Source: Unio delphinus
Lineage: Eukaryota; Mollusca; Bivalvia; Unionida; Unionidae
NCBI GenBank assembly: GCA_029339505.1
Contig: JAQISU010000033.1
Coordinates: forward strand, 248,001 to 312,000
Direction: 5' to 3'
DNA length: 64,000 nucleotides
The translations under genes and the position numbers were made by a program. This document shows positions 24,301-38,378 of this stretch, one piece after another (within the stretch, counting starts at the first letter, position 1; every line of letters begins with the position of its first letter). A model generated the notes under the pieces. It ran no database searches, was not told the origin of the DNA, and saw nothing but the letters and a program-made list of their open reading frames with translations.

Positions 24301-25963
24301 GCAAATCCATTGAATAATTGGTATAGTTTGTGAATCTCACAATAAATCTGCTTACTTCCAGAGGTCCAATTCTATGGTTGCATAAAATATGTTGATTGAG
24401 GTTATTACAACACAGCTTATATTCAACCTTGAAAGGAGTATGAATACTAAAGATTTCTTTATATTCGATCAAATTCGCAAAAATAAAATGTAATCTAAAG
24501 TGTACCATTTAGTCATTGACAAATGTTATCTCGATAATATCTTTTGAACAAATCTCCATTACTCAATTAATTGAAACAAATTATATATGAATGTTCATAG
24601 CGAATGTGTGGAGTAGAAGAATTACCGTCAAAGGTTTGAGTTTTAGAACATTTATGTCACACATATGTACTGTACCTGTTCATATAATATGTTATGTCTG
24701 ACCTTTGCATCGTTTACATTCACACGTTAAATAAACAAACAATACAAAACGATGCACTGATAAAGATAATCAATCTTTCGAAAACAATTTACTTCCATAG
24801 AAGAATAAAAATTTCATTGATTGTCGTTTTAGTGTACTCTATGTTCACAACAAACTGTCATCTTCTAATTGTACGAGTATGTAAATTCAATGTGCGCAAA
24901 AAGCAGAATAGGTTAAACAAACGTGTAAGCAAGATTGATAGTACCACAGCGTACATCAGGATTCACTTGGAAGGATTGAAACACTAATATGAAAAGTTTA
25001 TACGTTGAATAGAAAAGTAACATTTTCCGTATGAAGAGATGAAGCGCATGTGTGGACTATTTAGTCAGACATGATTGTATTGAAACGATTTGTTGATTTC
25101 AATTGTCATTAATGTTAATCTTTCATTAGATTATTGAAGGAGAAAGCTTTATACATTATGCGTTATGTCCTACTGACCTTCCGAGACGTGAGACGAGAGT
25201 TTAGGTTCAAGCCGAACTATGCACGTGTCCTCCAAAGCTGCATCCTATATTCATAAAGTGCAAAAATTAACATGAATTTTATGTCTTTTTGTGTTATTTG
25301 AATATTATTATTCTTTCCTCAGGAATATCTGAAACAACATATGTAGGAAAGCCTGAAAGTACATCCGCAGCTGCAACAACAAGAACAGAATCATCATCGG
25401 CCACTACGAGTAAGAGATGTAATTCTCAAAAATTTCCTTTTCAGTGATCCTAATATGTTACTGATACTATTATTGTAAACTATGTTGGAATTTAACACCT
25501 TTTATGTATGTATGTCTTTTCTAATGTCTGTTAAGGCATGAGACTGTTTTTCGTACAGAATATTTTCATTACCTGAAACAAAGTGTACAAGCTGTTTTTG
25601 GCTCATTTTTAACACGTCCTTTTCTTTTGATCGCATAAATGTCTGCAGGGATTGATGGATGATGACCCATTTATTCCTAAAACAATAGTTAGAACATAGT
25701 CATCGGGAAGTAATGCAACTGCAATAGATGGTTAGATACTCATTTGAACTCTTGCTGTCACCGATGGTAATTCCATTTAGATTAGCGATAATTTATTTCT
25801 GCCGCAAAATTAATTAATATATTTATTTTGATCATGATTTGTCACTTTACACAGAGCTATCCAACAACCTCTTGAGACCAAAGGTATCAACTTTCTAATT
25901 CGTGGAAATGAACAAAATATGATAATGTCGTATTATTAGCATTATTATTTTTATTACTATTAC

Positions 25964-26016
<53 letters not shown>

Positions 26017-29000
26017 TTGAGAGAACAAAATAATTAAATATTAACCTTCGTTTTTAATAATCATCAGCCTTTGATGGAACTTATACAACAATGCCGACAG
26101 GTTCAAAACTAGAAACAACAACGGCAACATCAACATCTGCTACTACGGGTAAGAATTCATTGCCCTTCATTTCTCACAGTAAATATTTATGTTTTTCCAC
26201 TCTTTAATTACTTTTATTATATGCTGTCGTTCAAAGAGGATTATATTTGGGATATATTTCAACATTCTATGAGATTATTTTAGTTTTTAGAATCCTGTGT
26301 TTCCGTTACCAGTGAACACATACAAACAAATATGTTTGAAAGTATCGAAACTTCTTCAACGTTCGTATGTCTTAAGGAATTGTGATTAAATGATTAAAAC
26401 TAATAGTATGATTGGTGCCTGCATTTCATTACCTGACGTCCATACCAAACACATACCCATGCATAGTTTTCTAACCCTACAGTACAAACTGTGCATTATT
26501 AATACATTTTGATATATGCCGCCATTACATTTAAACATAATGAAAAACATTATAAATGCGCATTTCCCATCATTCATCATATTCAATAAAAACTATTCGG
26601 ATGTAAGTCATATATGTATTTTATCCGACTAAGCAATTTGTGTTAACAAGAAAAGGATTATGTCGGTTTTACATACGTGTTTGAGATTAACTGTCATTGA
26701 GATTTTAGTAAAATTAGAAGAAAACAAAATAAAATATTAAATTGGATATGTGAACATAAATTAACGAAATGACTATTTTATAACAATGCTGGATTTCTTG
26801 AATATTCCCTTACGTGAACTTTGTTAAGATGTTCATATTTTTGTACCTAATTTGCTAAGAGTCAAACTAAAACATCTCCACGCAGTGTAGAGTATGTATG
26901 CATATTTGAAAGTATGTGTAAAAACGTGTAATGTATATATACATGTATGCATGTATGAATCTATGTGCGTTTCTATGAATGTATTATGACAAGCAAAATA
27001 TATCCATCAATATCATGAGAATAAATAAGTTACCTTTTATTTTCCATGATTTATCTGGTAGCAAAGTAAATGAATATCAACATTGAAAACAACAACTTAG
27101 GAAAGTTCAGCTAATTTTGATTTTTCTAAAGTATACAACGAAAGATTAAAATGTACCTAAATGATTTTTTTCTCGCTCGTAAATAATGACAAATATAATA
27201 CAACAGGTTTGCAAGAATAATGTCCTCAATAAAATCCCATTTTAAATATGATGTGTCACCTATAAATGCCTTTAGGCTGATCAGTCAACCGATTTCAAAT
27301 ACAATAAGGAACGGAATGTACAATATTTATTAAAATGTCAACATACGCTTTGCAAATCCATTGAATAATTGGTATAGTTTGTGAATCTCACAATAAACCT
27401 GCTTACTTCCAGAGGTCCAATTCTATGGTTGCATAAAATATGTTGATTGAGGTTATTACAACACAGCTTATATTCAACCTTGAAAGGAGTATGAATACTA
27501 AAGATTTCTTTATATTCGATCAAATTCGCATAATAAATCAATAAAATGTAATCTAAAGTGTACCATTTAGTCATTGACAAATGTTACCTCGATAATATCT
27601 TTTGAACAAATCTCCATTACTGAATTAATTGAAACAAATTATATATGAATGTTCATAGCGAATGTGTGGAGTAGAAGAATTACCGTCAAAGGTTTGAGTT
27701 TTAGAACATTTATGTCACACATATGTACTGTACCTGTTCATATAATATGTTATGTCTGACCTTTGCATCGTTTACATTCACACGTTAAATAAGCAAACAA
27801 TACAAAACGATGCACTGATAAAGATAATCAATCGTTCGAAAACAATTGACTTCCATAAAAGAGTAACAATTTCATTGATTCTCGTTTTAGTGTACCCTAT
27901 GTTCACAACAAACTGTCATCTTCTAATTGTACGAGTATGTAAATTCAATGTGCGCAGGAAGCAGAATAGGTTAAACAAACGTGTAAGCAAGATTGATAGT
28001 ACCACAGCGTACATCAGGATTCACTTGGAAGGATTGAAACACTAATATGAAAAGTTTATACGTTGAATAGAAAAGTAACATTTTCCGTATGAAGAGATGA
28101 AGCGCATGTGTGGACTATTTAGTCAGACATGATTGTATTGAAACAAAGACATTGAAGATAACGATATTTTAGATTTGTTGATTTCAATTGTCATGAATGT
28201 TAATCTTTCATTAGATTATTGAAGGAGAAAGCTTTATACATTATGCGTTATGTCCTACTGACCTTCCGAGACGTGAGACGAGAGTTTAGGTTCAAGCCGA
28301 ACTATGCACGTGTCCTCCAAAGCTGCATCCTATATTCATAAAGTGCAAGAATTAACATGAATTTTATGTCATTTTGTGTTATTAGAATATTATTATTCTT
28401 TCCTCAGGAATTTCTGAAACAACATATGTAGAAAAGCCTGAAAGTACATCCGCAGCTGCAACAACAAGAACAGAATCATCATCGGCCACTACGAGTAAGA
28501 GATGTAATTCTCAAAAATTTCCTTTTCAGTGATCCTAATATGTTACTGATACTATTATTGTAAACTATGTTGGAATTTAACACCTTTTATGTATGTATGT
28601 CTTTTCTAATGTCTGTTAAGACATGAGACTGTTTTTCGTATAGAATATTTTCATTACCTGAAACAAAGTGTACAAGCTGTTTTTGGCTCATTTGTAACAC
28701 GTCCTTTTCTTTTGATCGCATAAATGTCTGCAGGGATTGATGGATGATGACCCATTTATTCCTAAAACAATAGTTAGAACATAGTCATCGGGAAGTAATG
28801 CAACTGCAACAGATGGTTAGATACTCATTTGAACTCTTGCTGTCACCGATGGTAATTCCATTTAGATTAACGATAATTTATTTCTGCCGCAAAATTAATT
28901 AATATATTTATTTTGATCATGATTTGTCACTTTACACAGAGCTATCCAACAACCTCTTGAGACCAAAGGTATCAACTTTCTAATTCGTGGAAATGAACAA

Positions 29001-29048
29001 AATATGATAATGTCGTATTATTAGCATTATTATTTTTATTACTATTAC

Positions 29049-29116
<68 letters not shown>

Positions 29117-32100
29117 TTGAGAGAACAAAATAATTAAATATTAACCTTCGTTTTTAATAATCATCAGCCTTTGATGGAACTTATACAACAATGCCGACAG
29201 GTTCAAAACTAGAAACAACAACGGCAACATCAACATCTGCTACTACGGGTAAGAATTCATTGCCCTTCATTTCTCACAGTAAATATTTATGTTTTTCCAC
29301 TCTTTAATTACTTTTATTATATGCTGTCGTTCAAAGAGGATTATATTTGGGATATATTTCAACATTCTATGAGATTATTTTAGTTTTTAGAATCCTGTGT
29401 TTCCGTTACCAGTGAACACATACAAACAAATATGTTTGAAAGTATCGAAACTTCTTCAACGTTCGTATGTCTTAAGGAATTGTGATTAAATGATTAAAAC
29501 TAATAGTATGATTGGTGCCTGCATTTCATTACCTGACGTCCATACCAAACACATACCCATGCATAGTTTTCTAACCCTACAGTACAAACTGTGCATTATT
29601 AATACATTTTGATATATGCCGCCATTACATTTAAACATAATGAAAAACATTATAAATGCGCATTTCCCATCATTCATCATATTCAATAAAAACTATTCGG
29701 ATGTAAGTCATATATGTATTTTATCCGACTAAGCAATTTGTGTTAACAAGAAAAGGATTATGTCGGTTTTACATACGTGTTTGAGATTAACTGTCATTGA
29801 GATTTTAGTAAAATTAGAAGAAAACAAAATAAAATATTAAATTGGATATGTGAACATAAATTAACGAAATGACTATTTTATAACAATGCTGGATTTCTTG
29901 AATATTCCCTTACGTGAACTTTGTTAAGATGTTCATATTTTTGTACCTAATTTGCTAAGAGTCAAACTAAAACATCTCCACGCAGTGTAGAGTATGTATG
30001 CATATTTGAAAGTATGTGTAAAAACGTGTAATGTATATATACATGTATGCATGTATGAATCTATGTGCGTTTCTATGAATGTATTATGACAAGCAAAATA
30101 TATCCATCAATATCATGAGAATAAATAAGTTACCTTTTATTTTCCATGATTTATCTGGTAGCAAAGTAAATGAATATCAACATTGAAAACAACAACTTAG
30201 GAAAGTTCAGCTAATTTTGATTTTTCTAAAGTATACAACGAAAGATTAAAATGTACCTAAATGATTTTTTTCTCGCTCGTAAATAATGACAAATATAATA
30301 CAACAGGTTTGCAAGAATAATGTCCTCAATAAAATCCCATTTTAAATATGATGTGTCACCTATAAATGCCTTTAGGCTGATCAGTCAACCGATTTCAAAT
30401 ACAATAAGGAACGGAATGTACAATATTTATTAAAATGTCAACATACGCTTTGCAAATCCATTGAATAATTGGTATAGTTTGTGAATCTCACAATAAACCT
30501 GCTTACTTCCAGAGGTCCAATTCTATGGTTGCATAAAATATGTTGATTGAGGTTATTACAACACAGCTTATATTCAACCTTGAAAGGAGTATGAATACTA
30601 AAGATTTCTTTATATTCGATCACATTCGCATAATAAATCAATAAAATGTAATCTAAAGTGTACCATTTAGTCATTGACAAATGTTACCTCGATAATATCT
30701 TTTGAACAAATCTCCATTACTGAATTAATTGAAACAAATTATATATGAATGTTCATAGCGAATGTGTGGAGTAGAAGAATTACCGTCAAAGGTTTGAGTT
30801 TTAGAACATTTATGTCACACATATGTACTGTACCTGTTCATATAATATGTTATGTCTGACCTTTGCATCGTTTACATTCACACGTTAAATAAGCAAACAA
30901 TACAAAACGATGCACTGATAAAGATAATCAATCTTTCGAAAACAATTGACTTCCATAAAAGAGTAACAATTTCATTGATTCTCGTTTTAGTGTACCCTAT
31001 GTTCACAACAAACTGTCATCTTCTAATTGTACGAGTATGTAAATTCAATGTGCGCAGGAAGCAGAATAGGTTAAACAAACGTGTAAGCAAGATTGATAGT
31101 ACCACAGCGTACATCAGGATTCACTTGGAAGGATTGAAACACTAATATGAAAAGTTTATACGTTGAATAGAAAAGTAACATTTTCCGTATGAAGAGATGA
31201 AGCGCATGTGTGGACTATTTAGTCAGACATGATTGTATTGAAACAAAGACATTGAAGATAACGATATTTTAGATTTGTTGATTTCAATTGTCATGAATGT
31301 TAATCTTTCATTAGATTATTGAAGGAGAAAGCTTTATACATTATGCGTTATGTCCTACTGACCTTCCGAGACGTGAGACGAGAGTTTAGGTTCAAGCCGA
31401 ACTATGCACGTGTCCTCCAAAGCTGCATCCTATATTCATAAAGTGCAAGAATTAACATGAATTTTATGTCATTTTGTGTTATTAGAATATTATTATTCTT
31501 TCCTCAGGAATTTCTGAAACAACATATGTAGAAAAGCCTGAAAGTACATCCGCAGCTGCAACAACAAGAACAGAATCATCATCGGCCACTACGAGTAAGA
31601 GATGTAATTCTCAAAAATTTCCTTTTCAGTGATCCTAATATGTTACTGATACTATTATTGTAAACTATGTTGGAATTTAACACCTTTTATGTATGTATGT
31701 CTTTTCTAATGTCTGTTAAGACATGAGACTGTTTTTCGTATAGAATATTTTCATTACCTGAAACAAAGTGTACAAGCTGTTTTTGGCTCATTTGTAACAC
31801 GTCCTTTTCTTTTGATCGCATAAATGTCTGCAGGGATTGATGGATGATGACCCATTTATTCCTAAAACAATAGTTAGAACATAGTCATCGGGAAGTAATG
31901 CAACTGCAACAGATGGTTAGATACTCATTTGAACTCTTGCTGTCACCGATGGTAATTCCATTTAGATTAACGATAATTTATTTCTGTCGCAAAATTAATT
32001 AATATATTTATTTTGATCATGATTTGTCACTTTACACAGAGCTATCCAACAACCTCTTGAGACCAAAGGTATCAACTTTCTAATTCGTGGAAATGAACAA

Positions 32101-32148
32101 AATATGATAATGTCGTATTATTAGCATTATTATTTTTATTACTATTAC

Positions 32149-32180
<32 letters not shown>

Positions 32181-32182
32181 GT

Positions 32183-32221
<39 letters not shown>

Positions 32222-35200
32222 GAGAGAACAAAATAATTAAATATTAACCTTTGTTTTTAATAATCATCAGCCTTTGATGGAACTTATACAACAATGCCGA
32301 CAGGTTCAAAACTAGAAACAACAACGGCAACATCAACATCTGCTACTACGGGTAAGAATTCATTGCCCTTCATTTCTCACAGTAAATATTTATGTTTTTC
32401 CACTCTTTAATTACTTTTATTATATGCTGTCGTTCAAAGAGGATTATATTTGGGATATATTTCAACATTCTATGAGATTTTTTTAGTTTTAAGAATCCTG
32501 TGTTTCCGTTACCAGTGAACACATACAAACAAATATGTTTGAAAGTATCGAAACTTCTTCAACGTTCGTATGTCTTAAGGAATTGTGATTAAATGATTAA
32601 AACTAATAGTATGATTGGTGCCTGCATTTCATTACCTGACGTCCATACCAAACACATACCCATGCATAGTTTTCTAACCCTACAGTACAAACTGTGCATT
32701 ATTAATACATTTTGATATATTCCGCCATTACATTTAAATATAATGAAAAAATTTATAAATGCGCATTTCCCATCATTCATCATATTCAATAAAACTATTC
32801 GGATGTAAGTCATATATGTATTTTATCTGACTAAGCAATTTGTGTTAACAAGAAAAGGATTATGTCGTTTTTACATACGTGTTTGAGATTAACTGTCATT
32901 GAGATTTTAGTAAAATTAGAAGAAAACAAAATAAAATATTAAATTGGATATGTGAACATAAATTAACGAAATGACTATTTTATAACAATGCTGGATTTCT
33001 TGAATATTCCCTTACGTGAACTTTGTTAAGATGTTCATATTTTTGTACCTAATTTGCTAAGAGTCAAACTAAAACATCTCCACGCAGTGTAGAGTATGTA
33101 TGCATATTTGAAAGTATGTGTAAGAACGTGTAATGTATATATACATGTATGCATGTATGAATCTATGTGCGTTTCTATGAATGTATTATGACAAGCAAAA
33201 TATATCCATCAATATCATGAGAATAAATAAGTTACCTTTTATTTTCCATGATTTATCTGGTAGCAAAGTAAATGAATATCAACATTGAAAACAACAACTT
33301 AGGAAAGTTCAGCTAATTTTGATTTTTCTAAAGTATACAACGAAAGATTAAAATGTACCTAAATGATTTTTTTCTCGCTCGTAAATAATGACAAATATAA
33401 TACAACAGGTTTGCAAGAATAATGTCCTCAATAAAATCCCATTTTAAATATGATGTGTCACCTATAAATGTCTTAAGGCTGATCAGTCAACCGATTTCAA
33501 ATACAATAAGGAACGGAATGTACAATATTTATTAAAATGTCAACATACGCTTTGCAAATCCATTGAATAATTGGTATAGTTTGTGAATCTCACAATAAAC
33601 CTGCTTACTTCCAGAGGTCCAATTCTATGGTTGCATAAAATATGTTGATTGAGGTTATTACAACACAGCTTATATTCAACCTTGAAAGGAGTATGAATAC
33701 TAAAGATTTCTTTATATTCGATCAAATTCGCATAATAAATCAATAAAATGTAATCTAAAGTGTACCATTTAGTCATTGACAAATGTTACCTCGATAATAT
33801 CTTTTGAACAAATCTCCATTACTGAATTAATTGAAACAAATTATATATGAATGTTCATAGCGAATGTGTGGAGTAGAAGAATTACCGTCAAAGGTTTGAG
33901 TTTTAGAACATTTATGTCACACATATGTACTGTACCTGTTCATATAATATGTTATGTCTGACCTTTGCATCGTTTACATTCACACGTTAAATAAACAAAC
34001 AATACAAAACGATGCACTGATAAAGATAATCAATCTTTCGAAAACAATTTACTTCCATAGAAGAGTAACAATTTCATTGATTGTCGTTTTAGTGTACTCT
34101 ATGTTCACAACAAACTGTCATCTTCTAATTGTACGAGTATGTAAATTCAATGTGCGCAGGAAGCAGAATAGGTTAAACAAACGTGTAAGCAAGATTGATA
34201 GTACCACAGCGTACATCAGGATTCACTTGGAAGGATTGAAACACTAATATGAAAAGTTTATACGTTGAATAGAAAAGTAACATTTTCCGTATAAAGAGAT
34301 GAAGCGCATGTGTGGACTATTTAGTCAGACATGATTGTATTGAAACAAAGACATTGAAGATAACGATATTTTAGATTTGTTGATTTCAATTGTCATGAAT
34401 GTTAATCTTTCATTAGATTATTGAAGGAGAAAGCTTTATACATTATGCGTTATGTCCTACTGACCTTCCGAGACGTGATCATACAGTTTAGGTTCAAGCC
34501 GAACTATGCACGTGTCCTCCAAAGCTGCATCCTATAATCATAAAGTGCAAGAATTAACATGAATTTTATGTCATTTTGCGTTATTTGAATATTATTATTC
34601 TTTCCTCAGGAATATCTGAAACAACATATGTAGAAAAGCCTGAAAGTACATCCGCAGCTGCAACAACAAGAACAGAATCATCATCGGCCACTACGAGTAA
34701 GAGATGTAATTCTCAAAAATTTCCTTTTCAGTGATCCTTATATGTTACTGATACTATTATTGTAAACTATGTTGGAATTTAACACCTTTTATGTATGTAT
34801 GTCTTTTCTAATGTCTGTTAAGGCATGAGACTGTTTTTCGTATAGAATATTTTCATTACCTGAAACAAAGTGTACAAGCTGTTTTTGGCTCATTTTTAAC
34901 ACGTCCTTTTCTTTTGATCGCATAAATGTCTGCAGGGATTGATGGATGATGACCCATTTATTCCTAAAACAATAGTTAGAACATAGTCATCGGGAAGTAA
35001 TGCAACTGCAATAGATGGTTAGATACTCATTTGAACTCTTGCTGTCACCGATGGTAATTCCATTTAGATTAGCGATAATTTATTTCTGCCGCAAAATTAA
35101 TTAATATATTTATTTTGATCATGATTTGTCACTTTACACAGAGCTATCCAACAACCTCTTGAGACCAAAGGTGTCAACTTTCTAATTCGTGGAAATGAAC

Positions 35201-35250
35201 AAAATATGATAATGTCGTATTATTAGCATTATTAATTTTATTACTATTAC

Positions 35251-35308
<58 letters not shown>

Positions 35309-38300
35309 GAGAGAACAAAATAATTAAATATTAACCTTCGTTTTTAATAATCATCAGCCTTTGATGGAACTTATACAACAATGCCGACAGGTTCAAAACT
35401 AGAAACAACAACGGCAACATCAACATCTGCTACTACGGGTAAGAATTCATTGCCCTTCATTTCTCACAGTAAATATTTATGTTTTTCCACTCTTTAATTA
35501 CTTTTATTATATGCTGTCGTTCAAAAAGGATTATATTTGGGATATATTTCAACATTCTATGAGATTATTTTAGTTTTTAGAATCCTGTGTTTCCGTTACC
35601 AGTGAACTCATACAAACAAATATGTTTGAAAGTATCGAAACTTCTTCAACGTTCGTATGTCTTAAGGAATTGTGATTAAATGATTAAAACTAATAGTATG
35701 ATTGGTGCCTGTATTTCATTACCTGACGTCCATACCAAACACATACCCATGCATAGTTTTCTAACCCTACAGTACAAACTGTGCATTATTAATACATTTT
35801 GATATATGCCGCCATTACATTTAAACATAATGAAAAAATTTATAAATGCGCATTTCCCATCATTCATCATATTCAATAAAAACTATTCGGATGTAAGTCA
35901 TATATGTATTTTATCCGACTAAGCAATTTGTGTTAACAAGGAAAGGATTATGTCGTTTTTACATACGTGTTTGAGATTAACTGTCATTGAGATTTTAGTA
36001 AAATTAGAAGAAAACAAAATAAAATATTAAATTGGATATGTGAACATAAATTAACGAAATGACTATTTTATAACGATGCTGGATTTCTTGAATATTCCCT
36101 TACGTGAACTTTGTTAAGATGTTCATATTTTTGTACCTAAATTGCTAAGAGTCAAACTAAAACATCTCCACGCAGTGTAGAGTATGTATGCATATTTGAA
36201 AGTATGTGTAAGAACGTGTAATGTATATATACATGTATGAATGTGTGAATCTATGTGCGTTTCTATGAATGTATTATGACAAGCAAAATATATCCATCAA
36301 TATCATGAGAATAAATAAGTTACCTTTTATTTTCCATGATTTATCTGGTAGCAAAGTAAATGAATATCAACATTGAAAACAACAACTTAGGAAAGTTCAG
36401 CTAATTTTGATTTTTCTAAAGTATACAACGAAAGATTAAAATGTACCTAAATGATTTTTTTCTCGCTCGTAAATAATGACAAATATAATACAACAGGTTT
36501 GCAAGAATAATGTCCTCAATAAAATCCCATTTTAAATATGATGTGTCACCTATAAATGTCTTTAGGCTGATCAGTCAACCGATTTCAAATACAATAAGGA
36601 ACGGAATGTACAATATTTATTAAAATGTCAACATACGCTTTGCAAATCCATTGAATAATTGGTATAGTTTGTGAATCTCACAATAAACCTGCTTACTTCC
36701 AGAGGTCCAATTCTATGGTTGCATAAAATATGTTGATTGAGGTTATTACAACACAGCTTATATTCAACCTTGAAAGGAGTATTAATACTAAAGATTTCTT
36801 TATATTCGATCAAATTCGCATAATAAATCAATAAAATGTAATCTAAAGTGTACCATTTAGTCATTGACAAATGTTACCTCGATAATATCTTTTGAACAAA
36901 TCTCCATTACTGAATTAATTGAAACAAATTATATATGAATGTTCATAGCGAATGTGTGGAGTAGAAGAATTACCGTCAAAGGTTTGAGTTTTAGAACATT
37001 TATGTCACACATATGTACTGTACCTGTTCATATAATATGTTATGTCTGACCTTTGCATCGTTTACATTCACACGTTAAATAAACAAACAATACAAAACGA
37101 TGCACTGATAAAGATAATCAATCTTTCGAAAACAATTTACTTCCATAGAAGAGTAACAATTTCATTGATTGTCGTTTTAGTGTACTCTATGTTCACAACA
37201 AACTGTCATCTTCTAATTGTACGAGTATGTAAATTCAATGTGCGCAGGAAGCAGAATAGGTTAAACAAACGTGTAAGCAAGATTGATAGTACCACAGCGT
37301 ACATCAGGATTCACTTGGAAGGATTGAAACACTAATATGAAAAGTTTATACGTTGAATAGAAAAGTAACATTTTCCGTATAAAGAGATGAAGCGCATGTG
37401 TGGACTATTTAGTCAGACATGATTGTATTGAAACAAAGACATTGAAGATAACGATATTTTAGATTTGTTGATTTCAATTGTCATGAATGTTAATCTTTCA
37501 TTAGATTATTGAAGGAGAAAGCTTTATACATTATGCGTTATGTCCTACTGACCTTCCGAGACGTGATCATACAGTTTAGGTTCAAGCCGAACTATGCACG
37601 TGTCCTCCAAAGCTGCATCCTATAATCATAAAGTGCAAGAATTAACATGAATTTTATGTCATTTTGCGTTATTTGAATATTATTATTCTTTCCTCAGGAA
37701 TATCTGAAACAACATATGTAGAAAAGCCTGAAAGTACATCCGCAGCTGCAACAACAAGAACAGAATCATCATCGGCCACTACGAGTAAGAGATGTAATTC
37801 TCAAAAATTTCCTTTTCAGTGATCCTTATATGTTACTGATACTATTATTGTAAACTATGTTGGAATTTAACACCTTTTATGTATGTATGTCTTTTCTAAT
37901 GTCTGTTAAGGCATGAGACTGTTTTTCGTATAGAATATTTTCATTACCTGAAACAAAGTGTACAAGCTGTTTTTGGCTCATTTTTAACACGTCCTTTTCT
38001 TTTGATCGCATAAATGTCTGCAGGGATTGATGGATGATGACCCATTTATTCCTAAAACAATAGTTAGAACATAGTCATCGGGAAGTAATGCAACTGCAAT
38101 AGATGGTTAGATACTCATTTGAACTCTTGCTGTCACCGATGGTAATTCCATTTAGATTAGCGATAATTTATTTCTGCCGCAAAATTAATTAATATATTTA
38201 TTTTGATCATGATTTGTCACTTTACACAGAGCTATCCAACAACCTCTTGAGACCAAAGGTGTCAACTTTCTAATTCGTGGAAATGAACAAAATATGATAA

Positions 38301-38338
38301 TGTCGTATTATTAGCATTATTAATTTTATTACTATTAC

Positions 38339-38378
<40 letters not shown>

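Larger units (their letters stand above)
6174..25853 (+). repeat. Array unit 3, interrupted by the Polinton
   Basis: Without the element and one CATAC the unit is about 3,039 bp. Exons: a 6177-6203, b 6376-6456 (one Met codon changed to Ile, ATACCG), c 25323-25409 (GTAGGAAAG, a Glu-to-Gly change shared with unit 9). The part right of the element shares with unit 9 a short deletion after TTGAAACGATTTG (25081) and TTCGCAAAAATAAAATG (24474). Confidence 0.9.
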
